Positions 51,444 through 64,000 of a stretch of DNA of 64,000 bases are shown here, piece by piece. The translations under genes and the position numbers were made by a program. How positions within the stretch are numbered: position 1 is the first letter of the stretch; each line of letters begins with the position of its first letter. The stretch is taken from assembly GCF_900141775.1 (NCBI RefSeq), contig NZ_FSRI01000001.1:372001-436000 (forward strand), given 5' to 3'. This stretch comes from Salinivibrio sp. ES.052 (GTDB taxonomy: Bacteria; Pseudomonadota; Gammaproteobacteria; Enterobacterales; Vibrionaceae). The notes under the pieces are model-generated. The model searched no databases. It was not told the DNA's origin and was given only the letters and a program-made list of their open reading frames with translations.

Positions 51444-53114
51444 ATGAAGCTAAACACGATCACCCGAACCCTTTTTATGGGCGCAGGCCTTTCTCTGGCT
51501 CTCGCAGGATGCAGTGAGCCCGAGCAAAAACAAACCTCCCAAACAGCCCCTGAGCAAAAAACTGAAACCGCCGCCGGCGAACCCCAACTTGCTGATGTAC
51601 AAGAGCTAGTTCGTGGTAATGGGGCGGAAGTGGCTTCTCTCGATCCACATAAAACCCAAGGCGTGCCGGAGTCGCATGTTATTCGTGACTTGCTCGAAGG
51701 TCTGGTTAACCAAGACGCCGACGGTAATGTGATTCCTGGTGTGGCTGAGCGCTGGGAAAACAAAGATAACAAAGTCTTTACCTTCTACCTGCGCGATGAA
51801 GCTCAATGGTCGAACGGCGATCCCGTCACCGCGCAAGATTTTGAATACAGCTTTAAACGTGTCGCGGACCCAATGACGGCGTCGCCTTACTCATGGTACC
51901 TGGGTTATACCCACATGGAGAATGCGAAAGCCATTATTAAAGGTGACAAAGACAAAGACACCTTGGGGGTTAAAGCCCTCGACGATCACACGTTACAGAT
52001 CACGCTTGACGCCGCGGTACCGTACTTGGTGAAAATGATGGGTCACACCACCATGAAGCCAGTCCATAAAGAGACCGTAGAAAAGCATGGTGATCAGTGG
52101 ACCAAACCAGAAAACTTCGTGGGTAATGGCGCGTTTGTGGTCGATAACTGGGTGATCAACGAGCGCATTGAGTTAACCCGTAACGAGCAGTATTGGGATA
52201 ACGAAAATACCACGCTCGATAAAGTCACTTTCTTGCCGATTGAAAACCAAGTTGCAGAAATGAACCGCTACTTAGCGGGTGAAATCGACATGACCTACGA
52301 GATCCCCAACGAGCACTTCCGTCGTTTGAAAAGCGAGCATCCAGACGATCTCTCTATCGTGGGCAATCTATGTAGCTATTACTACCTCTTCAATACCAAA
52401 CGTGAGCCGTTCGATGATGTCCGTGTGCGTAAAGCGCTGTCTTATGCCATTGACCGTAACGTGATCACGGATGCTTTATTGGGTCAAGGCCAAAAACCGG
52501 CTTATTTCTTAACGCCAGAAATCACCGCTGGATTCGAACCTGAATTGCCAGAATACGCCAAGATGACGCAAGAAGAGCGTGATGCGGAAGCCAAGCGTCT
52601 GCTTGAAGAAGCGGGTTTTGATGAGAGCAATCCACTGGATTTCTCACTGCTCTACAACACCAGTGAGAACCACAAAAAACTGGCCGTTGCGATTGGTCAA
52701 ATGTGGAAAGACAAATTGGGCGTGTCTGTTGATCTGAATAACCAAGAGTGGAAAACCTACCTAAGTACTAAAGACGAGGGTAACTTTGACGTGGCGCGTG
52801 CCGGTTGGTGTGGCGATTATAACGAAGCCTCAACCTTCCTCAGCTTAATGCGAAGCACCAATACCTCCGGTGGCGTGCACTACGATAGCCAAGCTTATGA
52901 CGCTATTATGCAAAAAGCGATGACCACCACAGACGAGGCGGAACGTAGCAAACTATACCTTGATGCAGAAGCACAAATGGCGAAAGACATGCCGATTGCG
53001 CCGATTTATCAATATGTAAAAGCGCGTCTGCTGAGCCCTCAAGTCGGTGGCTTCCCAGCCAATAATGCGGAAGAGAAGATCTTCTCCAAAGATCTTTATA
53101 TCAAAGCTGAGTAA
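51444..53114 (+). CDS. oppA: Periplasmic oligopeptide-binding lipoprotein OppA
   Basis: 556 residues from the ATG at 51444 (GGAG upstream). The signal ends in a lipobox, LALAGC, so this OppA is probably lipid-anchored. SBP family 5 blocks: EVASLDPHKTQGVPESHVIRD near the N-terminus, YLRDEAQWSNGDPVTAQDF and NTKREPFDDVRVRKALSYAI. It captures oligopeptides for import. First gene of oppABC; a hairpin separates it from oppB, which would favour excess OppA. Confidence 0.94.
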   Translation: MKLNTITRTLFMGAGLSLALAGCSEPEQKQTSQTAPEQKTETAAGEPQLADVQELVRGNGAEVASLDPHKTQGVPESHVIRDLLEGLVNQDADGNVIPGVAERWENKDNKVFTFYLRDEAQWSNGDPVTAQDFEYSFKRVADPMTASPYSWYLGYTHMENAKAIIKGDKDKDTLGVKALDDHTLQITLDAAVPYLVKMMGHTTMKPVHKETVEKHGDQWTKPENFVGNGAFVVDNWVINERIELTRNEQYWDNENTTLDKVTFLPIENQVAEMNRYLAGEIDMTYEIPNEHFRRLKSEHPDDLSIVGNLCSYYYLFNTKREPFDDVRVRKALSYAIDRNVITDALLGQGQKPAYFLTPEITAGFEPELPEYAKMTQEERDAEAKRLLEEAGFDESNPLDFSLLYNTSENHKKLAVAIGQMWKDKLGVSVDLNNQEWKTYLSTKDEGNFDVARAGWCGDYNEASTFLSLMRSTNTSGGVHYDSQAYDAIMQKAMTTTDEAERSKLYLDAEAQMAKDMPIAPIYQYVKARLLSPQVGGFPANNAEEKIFSKDLYIKAE

Positions 53115-53134
53115 TCTCTGGATCACTGCTAAGT

Positions 53135-53161
53135 AAGGGAGTCGTTTATTACGACTCCCTT
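53135..53161 (+). terminator. Attenuating hairpin between oppA and oppB
   Basis: AAGGGAGTCG and CGACTCCCTT form a perfect 10-bp stem without a long T run. Typical of binding-protein operons where most transcripts stop after the first gene. Confidence 0.75.
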
Positions 53162-53268
53162 GATGGTTGTTGCTGTTTGTGGAAATACCCAAGGCAGCGC
53201 TTGCTGTGATGCTTAACTAACATGGAACAGCTCCTATTTATGTATGAGCGAATGTTGACGGTAGAGCT

Positions 53269-54189
53269 ATGTTGAAATTTATCGCGAAGCGAATATTGGA
53301 AGCGATCCCAACACTGTTGGTCTTAATCACTGTTTCCTTCTTCTTGATGCGGTTTGCGCCTGGCAACCCTTTTTCAAGTGAACGGCCATTGCCCCCGGCG
53401 GTGATGGAAAATATTAATGCGAAATACGGCTTAGATAAGCCCGTGTTTGAGCAATACACCACCTATTTAGGCAATATCTTACAAGGGGATTTTGGCCCTT
53501 CGTTTAAATATATTGACTATAGCGTCAATGAATTGATTGCTGGCTCACTTCCTGTTTCGGCGCAAATCGGCGCGATAGCATTTGTGTTCACCCTGCTGTT
53601 TGGGGTCACGATCGGCACCATTGCTGCGCTGAAACAAAACACCTGGATTGACTACACCATAATGTCAACCGCGATGCTCGGGGTGGTCATGCCCTCGTTC
53701 GTGCTCGCCCCTGTGCTTATTTATATTTTTGCCATTAATTTAGGCTGGTTACCCGCAGGGGGCTGGCAAGGGGGAGGCTGGCACTTTATGGTGCTCCCCG
53801 TGATTGGCATGTCGCTGCTCTACGTTGCTACGTTTGCGCGTGTAACCCGTGGCAGCATGATTGAAACCCTGAACAGTAATTTTATTCGTACTGCGCGCGC
53901 CAAAGGGTTGAGTTACCCGACCATTATTATCAAACATGCGCTTAAACCAGCGATGCTGCCGGTGGTGTCTTATATGGGGCCAGCTTTTGTCGGGATTATT
54001 ACCGGGTCGGTGGTGATAGAGACCATCTTTGGACTGCCTGGCATCGGCAAGCTATTTGTCAACGCTGCGTTTAACCGTGACTATTCACTGGTGCTGGGTT
54101 GTACGATTTTAATCGGGACGCTGACCATTCTTTTCAACGCCATTGTCGATATCCTACTTGCGTATATCGACCCTAAGATCCGTTACTAG
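53269..54189 (+). CDS. oppB: Oligopeptide ABC transporter permease OppB
   Basis: 306 residues with six membrane segments. It opens MLKFIAKRILEAIPTLLVLI and has the ABC-ATPase contact (EAA) loop TARAKGLSYPTIIIKHALKPA and the C-terminal AYIDPKIRY, all standard for OppB/DppB. It forms the inner-membrane channel with OppC. Confidence 0.96.
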   Translation: MLKFIAKRILEAIPTLLVLITVSFFLMRFAPGNPFSSERPLPPAVMENINAKYGLDKPVFEQYTTYLGNILQGDFGPSFKYIDYSVNELIAGSLPVSAQIGAIAFVFTLLFGVTIGTIAALKQNTWIDYTIMSTAMLGVVMPSFVLAPVLIYIFAINLGWLPAGGWQGGGWHFMVLPVIGMSLLYVATFARVTRGSMIETLNSNFIRTARAKGLSYPTIIIKHALKPAMLPVVSYMGPAFVGIITGSVVIETIFGLPGIGKLFVNAAFNRDYSLVLGCTILIGTLTILFNAIVDILLAYIDPKIRY

Positions 54190-54199
54190 GGGTGACATG

Positions 54200-55111
54200 A
54201 TGCTGACGAAAAAAGAAAACATTGACGCCCTAGAAAACTTCGCAGAAGAAGTGGACGTAAAAGGGCGAAGCCTTTGGCAGGATGCAGCGATACGCTTTAA
54301 ACGTAACCGAGCTGCCATGGCCAGCTTGGTGATCCTTGTTCTTATTGGTTTGAGTGTCCTATTGGGTCCGTCCCTGAGTGCCTATGCTTATGATGCGACC
54401 GACTGGTACGCTATTCATGCGGCCCCGACATTGGGTCTTGATGGCCACTGGTTTGGCACTGACGCCCTCGGGCGAGATCTGTTTACGCGCACCATGATGG
54501 GCGGGCGTATATCGATCATGGTAGGCGTCATGGGAGCCTTTGTCGCCGTCCTGATTGGTACATTATATGGTGCAACCTCTGGCTTTATTGGCGGCCGTAC
54601 CGATGCGGTGATGATGCGCTTGGTTGAGATCTTACAATCGATTCCATTCATGTTCTTCGTGATTGTGTTGGTGACCTTCTTTGGTCGTAATATCGTGCTG
54701 ATCTTCGTGGCGATTGGTTGTATTGCTTGGTTGGATATGGCCCGTATCGTTCGCGGTCAAACACTCAGCTTACGCAGTAAAGAATTTGTTGAGGCGGCGC
54801 ACGTTTCCGGGGTGAGCACACGTCATATTATTACCCGCCACATCGTGCCTAACGTATTAGGTATCGTAGCTGTGTATTCGACCTTGTTGGTGCCGAACAT
54901 GATTCTTTTCGAATCCTTCCTCAGTTTCTTGGGTCTGGGCGTGCAAGAGCCAATGACCAGCTGGGGTGCCTTGCTGCAAGAAGGGGCACAAACGATGGAA
55001 ATAGCTATCTGGCAGCTGCTGTTCCCAGCGACCTTTATGGTGCTGACGCTATTTTGTTTTAACTATGTCGGTGATGGTTTGCGTGATGCGCTGGATCCAA
55101 AAGACAGATAA
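54200..55111 (+). CDS. oppC: Oligopeptide ABC transporter permease OppC
   Basis: 303 residues from the ATG at 54200, 6 bases after AGGGGT; ATG 54197 is also possible. Six membrane segments. The sequence HWFGTDALGRDLFTRTMMGG and the EAA loop EFVEAAHVSGVSTRHIITRHI are OppC signatures; it ends DGLRDALDPKDR. It starts 10 bases after oppB. The ATPase genes oppD and oppF, normally next, are absent here: a terminator follows. Confidence 0.96.
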   Translation: MLTKKENIDALENFAEEVDVKGRSLWQDAAIRFKRNRAAMASLVILVLIGLSVLLGPSLSAYAYDATDWYAIHAAPTLGLDGHWFGTDALGRDLFTRTMMGGRISIMVGVMGAFVAVLIGTLYGATSGFIGGRTDAVMMRLVEILQSIPFMFFVIVLVTFFGRNIVLIFVAIGCIAWLDMARIVRGQTLSLRSKEFVEAAHVSGVSTRHIITRHIVPNVLGIVAVYSTLLVPNMILFESFLSFLGLGVQEPMTSWGALLQEGAQTMEIAIWQLLFPATFMVLTLFCFNYVGDGLRDALDPKDR

Positions 55112-55150
55112 TCGACGTTTTTTGTCATCGTAAAAAACGCAACTAAGATG

Positions 55151-55182
55151 AAAAGCGCAGGTTTATTTCCTGCGCTTTTTTG
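55151..55182 (+). terminator. opp operon terminator
   Basis: AAAAGCGCAGG and CCTGCGCTTTT pair perfectly over 11 bp and are followed by a T run, 40 bases after oppC. Confidence 0.92.
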
Positions 55183-55259
55183 TTACTGTTAAATCAGTGT
55201 TTCAAGGATGAGAATCGTCAGCGCTAAGTGCCTGTCGATGAAATGACAAAGGAGCTGTC

Positions 55260-57365
55260 ATGCGATCCCTCTCAATTCAATGGAAGGTCACCTTAGTGGC
55301 CAGCTTGTGTGTTGCCGTGACTGCGGTGACGTTATTAACCTTTTCGACATACGTTAATAATCAGTTTCAGCAAACAGTGGGCCAAGCGAGTACCCAAACG
55401 TTACGTAGTGCCGCCCAACGTCTCGCCACAAGCCAAGCCCAAGTCCAAGCCACGCATGTTCAACGTTTGCTAGATGAAGCGGTGTATCGTGCTCAAATGT
55501 TGGCACAAAGTGTGGTCTATCTACAATATAACGCGGAGCAAAATTTTACCGACAGTGGTGAGCTGCGTGGATCCATCAATGAGCTGGTTCGGCGCTCCGT
55601 AGTGAACTTTGATACGGTACAAGCGGCGTTTGTGGTCTTTAAACCGAATGCATTGGATCAAGAGGATGAGTTTTACCAGCTGGATACCGAGCGGGGGGCT
55701 AATGCCGCTGGACGTTTTGCTAGCCGTTGGCAAAAACAACGCGGTGAACTTCAGGCCTCGGTGTTGAGTGAAGCGCAAATCAGCGACTCGAGCGGTGCAG
55801 GTCAACCTGCTAATTACTGGTATCAGTGTCCGTTAGATAGCGGCGCGGCTTGTGTCTCTTCGCCTAAGCAAGATGACAAGGGCCTGCATGTGACTATTTC
55901 CTCGCCATTGATGCGAGACAATCAAGTGGTTGGTGTGCTAGGCATTGATATTCGGCTTAATGGCTTAGCGTCTATTATTGCACAGGCTGATCAAGCGCTA
56001 TTTGAGGGAGCCGGTCATGTGAGTGTGCTCAGCCAAGGTGGGCGTTTAGTCGCCTCAGATCAGCCAGAGACACTGGGTCATTCCGTGAGCCAACTGACTC
56101 AGGCACCTGATGACATTGACGCTTGGTTGCAAAACGGTCAGCCTCAAACACAATGGCAGCAAGGTCAACTGATGACGTATGTGCCGGTTGCTTTACCGGG
56201 TACAACATGGGGGGCGTTGATCACTCTGCCCGAGGATGCTCTGCTATCAGAAGCAAACCAGTTGAGCAAGCAGATCGAAACTCAGCGTCGCCAGGCGGCA
56301 TGGACGGAGCGTGCGTTGGGCGTTTTGGCAACATTTCTTGCCTTAGCCATTGCGGGGCTAGCGGCCCGTCAAATCGTCAAACCGTTGAAATTACTTGCTG
56401 AGCGATTGGCAGAAATTGCCGATGGTGACGGTGATCTTACCCAACGTATCCAGCTTAAAAATCGTGATGAAATCGGTGTGTTAGCGGGGCGCTTTAATCG
56501 CTTCCTCGATAAACTTCAGCCTATTATGGCGAATGTGATTAATAGCGTTGAAGAAGCGGAACATACGGCCAAAGAAGCCGCACGTGTGGCCGTACAAACC
56601 CGGGACGGTAGTCGTGAACAAGTATCAAGCTTGGATGCGGTGGCGACGGCATCAGAAGAAATGACCCAGACCGCCTCTCAAGTTGCTAGTCATACTGAAT
56701 CGGCACTTACTGCTGCGAGTGCGGTGAATACGGCCACCGAAAATGGCGAAAAAATTGTGACTCGATCGTCTCAAGCGATGACGCATTTGGTGGAAACGTT
56801 GAATAGCGCGACCCATGATGCCCAAGCCCTGCAAAAGAGCAGTCAAGATATCACAGAGATCCTGACTGTGATTGATACCATGTCAGAGCAAACCAATTTA
56901 CTGGCGTTAAATGCGGCGATAGAAGCGGCGCGGGCCGGCGAGCAAGGGCGTGGTTTTGCGGTGGTCGCTGACGAAGTCCGTGAACTGTCACAGCGCACCA
57001 ATCAGTCAATCACCCAGATCCGTACCGTGATTGACTCGTTGCAATCGGAGGCTGACTCTGTGGTATCAGCCATTCATGATGGCAACCAGTTAGCCGATGA
57101 TACGGCTGAAAAGGTGCAAGAAACGGTCACTAGCTTGAACCAAGTTCGTACCGCAATGCAGGAAATGATGGGGCTTAATAGTGAAATTAGCGCGGCGGCG
57201 GAACAACAAAGTGCAGTATCAGGTGATGTGACCCAAAATGTGACCCATATTCGTGAGCGCAGTGATGAACTGTTATCGCATGCTGAATCCGCGGCGAGCA
57301 TTGCCAGCCAGCTGGAAGCGCTAGCAGGCCGTCAGCGAGCGCTCACGGCCCAATTTAAAGTCTAG
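55260..57365 (+). CDS. Methyl-accepting chemotaxis protein with dCache-like sensor
   Basis: 701 residues; AAAGGAGCTGTC precedes the ATG. N-terminal membrane segment (about 10-30), a large periplasmic dCache-type sensor (about 40-345, with [19 protein letters not shown]), a second membrane segment (about 352-372), HAMP ([20 protein letters not shown]) and the signalling domain with hairpin tip [20 protein letters not shown]. It signals to CheA/CheW. The ligand is unknown; being next to opp suggests but does not show a peptide or amino-acid attractant. Confidence 0.95.
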   Translation: MRSLSIQWKVTLVASLCVAVTAVTLLTFSTYVNNQFQQTVGQASTQTLRSAAQRLATSQAQVQATHVQRLLDEAVYRAQMLAQSVVYLQYNAEQNFTDSGELRGSINELVRRSVVNFDTVQAAFVVFKPNALDQEDEFYQLDTERGANAAGRFASRWQKQRGELQASVLSEAQISDSSGAGQPANYWYQCPLDSGAACVSSPKQDDKGLHVTISSPLMRDNQVVGVLGIDIRLNGLASIIAQADQALFEGAGHVSVLSQGGRLVASDQPETLGHSVSQLTQAPDDIDAWLQNGQPQTQWQQGQLMTYVPVALPGTTWGALITLPEDALLSEANQLSKQIETQRRQAAWTERALGVLATFLALAIAGLAARQIVKPLKLLAERLAEIADGDGDLTQRIQLKNRDEIGVLAGRFNRFLDKLQPIMANVINSVEEAEHTAKEAARVAVQTRDGSREQVSSLDAVATASEEMTQTASQVASHTESALTAASAVNTATENGEKIVTRSSQAMTHLVETLNSATHDAQALQKSSQDITEILTVIDTMSEQTNLLALNAAIEAARAGEQGRGFAVVADEVRELSQRTNQSITQIRTVIDSLQSEADSVVSAIHDGNQLADDTAEKVQETVTSLNQVRTAMQEMMGLNSEISAAAEQQSAVSGDVTQNVTHIRERSDELLSHAESAASIASQLEALAGRQRALTAQFKV

Positions 57366-57381
57366 TACCTATCCCGCAGTA

Positions 57382-58530
57382 TTACTCTGGTGCCTCTTCT
57401 AAGGGGTACCAGTAGCCGCGGTTGACCCACAGTGTCAGCATTGGCCAAAACAACCCATTCTCGGCGGCGTTGCCGAGCGTTTCCCAATCAATGAAGCGTT
57501 GATTACATAGTGTTGGGGTGAGGGGGGCACAGCCTTCCGGTAAGTCAAAGCTTTCACCCAGCATAAAAATCATATCAGGCTGGTCTGCGTGATAGAAAGC
57601 ACGTAAACCACTGAGTTTTTCTAAGCAAAGACCATCTTGCATGGCAGCCTTTAGGCTATCTGGTTGCCACTGAGGATCGGGGCTAAGTAGGTCGAGCTCA
57701 TGCCGTGCTTGGGATAGAAATTCGCCAATCCAGCGTTTTTTACGGGTCTCGTCGTGCATTAACGCCATCATCATCTCATCCATCTGGGCGAGATGTTGTG
57801 GGTCGAGTGCCGACGGCGCATCGGGTTGTGCTGGCATAGCGGGCCAATGGAAATGGTTGTCGCCCGCTTCATCAACAATGACTTGATCCGCGTAGCTACT
57901 GAGTAGCTCGCGCGCTTTTGGCGATCGATAACCAATCGAGTAACTGAGCGAAGGCTCTAGGGTATCTCCCTCGTGCGGGAAACCGGGTGGAATGTAGAGA
58001 ATATCGCCTGGGGCGAGCTCGACATCGATAATGGCATCAAAGCCAGTAATTTGCTTGAGACCGGTTTCGAGATTGGCATCTTGATAATCGCCTTTCGGCC
58101 CAACGCGCCAACGACGACGTCCTTGGCCTTGCACAATAAAGACATCGTATTGATCGATATGGGGTCCGACGCCGCCTTGCGGTTGCGAATAACACACCAT
58201 CACATCATCAAATAGCCATTGCGGCAGCGAGGTAAACGCATCGGCCAGCTCACGGACGCCAGAATGCCAATGGTTAGCCGCTTGCACCACCAATTGCGAA
58301 TGGGTGTCTGGGAAATCATCAAAGTGCTCGAAAGGGCCGTTTGCCACCTGCCATTTACCATTCACTTGAGTGACAAGACGAGAATCAATGTCTTCTTCCA
58401 TTGCCAGGCCTGCCACTTCTTCAGGCTCAATGGGATCATTAAAATTCGCTAACCCTTGTCGGAGTACCGTCGGGCTTTGATGCCAATGTGTTGCCATAAA
58501 TTCGGCGAGCGAGAATTGAAATTGATACAT
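57382..58530 (-). CDS. roxA: Ribosomal protein uL16 arginine hydroxylase RoxA (YcfD)
   Basis: 382 residues. JmjC/cupin oxygenase with Fe ligands H124 and D126 in PHIDQYDVFIVQ and H186 in IPPGFPHEG, as in E. coli YcfD. A helical dimerisation domain and a winged-helix C-terminus follow. It uses 2-oxoglutarate and O2 to hydroxylate a conserved arginine of ribosomal protein L16. Convergent with the chemoreceptor gene with a 16-base gap; downstream of purB. Confidence 0.95.
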   Translation of the reverse strand: MYQFQFSLAEFMATHWHQSPTVLRQGLANFNDPIEPEEVAGLAMEEDIDSRLVTQVNGKWQVANGPFEHFDDFPDTHSQLVVQAANHWHSGVRELADAFTSLPQWLFDDVMVCYSQPQGGVGPHIDQYDVFIVQGQGRRRWRVGPKGDYQDANLETGLKQITGFDAIIDVELAPGDILYIPPGFPHEGDTLEPSLSYSIGYRSPKARELLSSYADQVIVDEAGDNHFHWPAMPAQPDAPSALDPQHLAQMDEMMMALMHDETRKKRWIGEFLSQARHELDLLSPDPQWQPDSLKAAMQDGLCLEKLSGLRAFYHADQPDMIFMLGESFDLPEGCAPLTPTLCNQRFIDWETLGNAAENGLFWPMLTLWVNRGYWYPLEEAPE

Positions 58531-58598
58531 AGCGACCTAGATTGCAAAATTTGCGGCAGTATACCTTGCTATAAATCTGGGTGCGAGCCAGGAGCAAA

Positions 58599-58624
58599 AA
58601 CGGCCACCGCAGAGGGTGACCGTT
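58599..58624 (-). terminator. purB terminator
   Basis: AACGGCCACC and GGTGACCGTT pair with one G-T or mismatch. On the minus strand TTTTTGC follows. Confidence 0.82.
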
Positions 58625-58646
58625 CTTCATAACGCATAAACCGAGC

Positions 58647-60684
<2,038 letters not shown>

Positions 60685-60697
60685 TGATCACGGCTCC

Positions 60698-61900
<1,203 letters not shown>

Positions 61901-61963
61901 TTATCCAGAGTGGGTGGTACCCAATCTTAGAACGGTGACGACAATTGCCGTGGCAGTCCAGGC

Positions 61964-62703
61964 TTATCGAGTCTTTTTCGACGGTGCGCGCTTGGACGAG
62001 CGAGTGCGCCGGCGTGGTGCTTTCCCTTTTGCGCCTTTGGGTTTAGGTGTGAACTGCTCGAAGCCTTTCGGGGGAGCGACCTCACGCCATTGGCCTGGCT
62101 GCAAATCATCCAGTTGCCATGGGCCGAGTTGGGCGCGAATCAAACGCAGCGTCGGGTGACCAATATGCGCGGTCATACGGCGCACTTGTCGATTACGCCC
62201 TTCTTGCAGCACCACCTTTAACCAGGCTGTGGGAATGTTGGCGCGATAGCGCACCGGAGGATGGCGTTCCCACACAACAGGTGGCGCCATTTTTGATACC
62301 TCGGCGGGTAGCGTCAGACCATCTTTCAGTTCGACACCCTCGCAAAGCGCCTGTATCGCTTCGTTGCTAGGCTCGCCTTCTACCTGCACCCAATAGGTTT
62401 TGGGCGATTTAGAAGAGGGCTGAGTCAGTCTGGCTTGTAAGGCGCCATTATTGGTGAGAACTAGTAAGCCTTCGCTGTCTTTGTCTAGCCGGCCGGGTAC
62501 ACGTCTTTCACTGACACAATATCCGCTAATGTGCTGTCACCGGGCTCACCACTAAACTGGGTCAACATGTTATAAGGTTTGTTAACAAGTATCACTTTAG
62601 TGGGTGTCGCGTCAGTGTGCGGCGAGTGTCCGCGTTTAGACGATTTGGCTTGCGTATTTGAAACAGCCGTTGACGCTGGCTGGGGGCGGACTTTATATGG
62701 CAT
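61964..62703 (-). pseudogene. rluE: Frameshifted 23S rRNA pseudouridine synthase RluE
   Basis: The N-terminal part (62703 to 62485) reads to DVYPAG then stops. The remainder continues in another frame: [16 protein letters not shown], then [18 protein letters not shown] and [20 protein letters not shown], with a basic tail ending APSKKTR. The break is at GGCCGG (62488-62497): adding one GGCC unit restores PAGRLD, the catalytic motif of the RsuA/RluE family. The homologue modifies U2457 in 23S rRNA. Divergent from icd as in E. coli. It may be a true null, a slippage variant or a sequencing error. Confidence 0.88.
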
Positions 62704-62842
62704 AAGGGCTGTCAAATAGATTAAACGGCAAATGAGACTTTGGTATTATACACGTAATAATCTGTTTGGCGTGTTGCATGAATTCGAGTATCCTCGATGC
62801 GCATCTTACACAAAGATAACAAATGGACGCTAGGAGATTAAA

Positions 62843-64000
62843 ATGGAAAGTAAAGTAGTTGTACCGGCGGAAGGTCAGAAGATCACTCTCGACGGCGCAA
62901 AACTGGTAGTCCCTAACCACCCTGTGATCCCTTACATTGAAGGGGATGGCATCGGGATGGATGTTAGCCCTGCAATGATTAAAGTGGTTGATGCTGCGAT
63001 TGCAAAAGCCTACAACGGTGAACGCAAGATTTCATGGATGGAAATCTACACCGGTGAGAAATCCACCAAGGTTTATGGTGACGATCAGTGGCTGCCAGCT
63101 GAAACCCTCGACTTTATCCGCGAATACAAAGTGGCAATCAAAGGGCCACTGACGACCCCAGTTGGCGGTGGTATTCGCTCATTGAACGTGGCGCTTCGTC
63201 AAGAACTCGACCTCTACATTTGTGCGCGTCCGGTACGTTACTTCACTGGCGTTCCTAGCCCACTGAAAAAGCCAGAAGATACCGATATGGTGATCTTCCG
63301 CGAAAATTCAGAAGACATCTACGCGGGTGTTGAGTTTAAAGCAGGCACCGCCGAAGCGGATAAAGTGATTAAGTTCCTGCGTGAAGAAATGGGGGCCAAC
63401 AAAATCCGTTTCCCAGAGCAGTGTGGTATCGGTATCAAGCCGATTTCTGAAGAAGGTACCAAGCGCCTGGTGCGTGCGGCGATTGAATACACCATCGATA
63501 ACGACCGTGACTCTCTGACCATCGTCCACAAAGGTAACATCATGAAGTTTACCGAAGGGGCGTTTAAAGATTGGGCGTATGAAGTGGCCAATAAAGAGTT
63601 TGGTGCTGAGTTGCTGGATGGCGGTCCGTGGATGACGATGAAAAATCCAAAGACCGGCAAACAAATCACCATCAAAGACTCCATCGCGGATGCCTTCTTG
63701 CAGCAAATTCTGTTGCGTCCCGCGGAATATGATGTGATTGCCACCATGAACTTGAACGGTGATTACGTATCTGATGCCTTGGCAGCACAAGTGGGCGGGA
63801 TTGGTATTGCCCCAGGTGCCAACATTGGTGACGGTGTGGCACTGTTTGAAGCCACCCACGGTACTGCGCCAAAATACGCTGGCCAAGATAAGGTAAACCC
63901 AGGGTCGCTTATCCTGTCAGCAGAAATGATGCTCCGCCACATGGGTTGGTTTGAAGCGGCTGATTTGGTGATCGAATCAATGGAAAAAACCATCGCTAAC
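62843..64000 (+). CDS. icd: NADP-dependent isocitrate dehydrogenase, C-terminus beyond window
   Basis: 386 codons are present of about 416. AGGAG precedes the ATG at 62843; the protein starts [20 protein letters not shown]. The phosphorylatable S113 lies in [13 protein letters not shown], as in E. coli Icd, and the NADP-binding C-terminal region [19 protein letters not shown] is included. It converts isocitrate to 2-oxoglutarate in the TCA cycle and in relatives is controlled by AceK phosphorylation. Confidence 0.97.
   Translation, partial: MESKVVVPAEGQKITLDGAKLVVPNHPVIPYIEGDGIGMDVSPAMIKVVDAAIAKAYNGERKISWMEIYTGEKSTKVYGDDQWLPAETLDFIREYKVAIKGPLTTPVGGGIRSLNVALRQELDLYICARPVRYFTGVPSPLKKPEDTDMVIFRENSEDIYAGVEFKAGTAEADKVIKFLREEMGANKIRFPEQCGIGIKPISEEGTKRLVRAAIEYTIDNDRDSLTIVHKGNIMKFTEGAFKDWAYEVANKEFGAELLDGGPWMTMKNPKTGKQITIKDSIADAFLQQILLRPAEYDVIATMNLNGDYVSDALAAQVGGIGIAPGANIGDGVALFEATHGTAPKYAGQDKVNPGSLILSAEMMLRHMGWFEAADLVIESMEKTIAN

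Overview
The window looks like an ordinary chromosomal segment of a Vibrionaceae bacterium with about 50% GC. The markers are a quorum-sensing locus (uvrB, a Qrr small RNA, luxO, luxU), the Na+-type flagellar T-ring gene motY, a complete rsxABCDGE operon, and several Na+-coupled transporters. The family call is firm. A halophilic genus such as Salinivibrio is only a guess. I see no prophage, plasmid, CRISPR array or defence island.

Layout. 1-9.5 kb: the start of prkA, an OmpV/MipA porin-like protein, yeaD-gapA, a DUF2989 lipoprotein, yeaC, a GST, ansA and sppA. 9.6-16.6 kb: fadH, ydjA, one intact ISL3-family insertion sequence, topB and a TauE/SafE permease. 16.8-25.5 kb: a CHASE-PAS-PAS-GGDEF-EAL protein, the periplasmic amylase malS, tRNA-Pro(GGG), yejM-yejL and divergent yejK. 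25.5-33.3 kb: nhaC, asd, sodB, grxD, a second antiporter-like permease, a GC-rich non-genic block and fadL. 33.7-42.8 kb: rnt, motY, gloA, nth and the rsx operon. 43.0-43.4 kb: two tRNA-Asn genes, each followed by a tRNA-derived hairpin repeat. 43.4-50.8 kb: a DnaA-box region, uvrB, qrr1, luxO-luxU, yvcK/ybhK, a LON-domain gene and two small ORFs. 51.4-57.4 kb: oppABC without oppDF, and a chemoreceptor. 57.4-64 kb: roxA, purB, hflD, mnmA, a frameshifted rluE, and icd running off the end.

How the parts work together. LuxU passes phosphate to LuxO, an NtrC-type sigma54 activator. LuxO-P would drive qrr1, which has a well-formed -24/-12 promoter and a perfect LuxO-type palindrome about 107 bp upstream. 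The most interesting new lead is the LON-domain gene 2 kb from luxO. It also has a GG-N10-GC sigma54 promoter, with three TTGCA-type palindromes at about -115 to -160, so it may be an undescribed member of the same regulon.

Other points that stand out: the IS sits exactly in the loop of the ydjA terminator with an 8-bp target duplication; the tRNA-Asn 3'-end repeats show compensatory base changes; the malS Shine-Dalgarno is buried in a long perfect hairpin; rluE is frameshifted by an apparent loss of one GGCC unit at its catalytic GRLD motif; and a motY promoter matches the flagellar sigma28 consensus.
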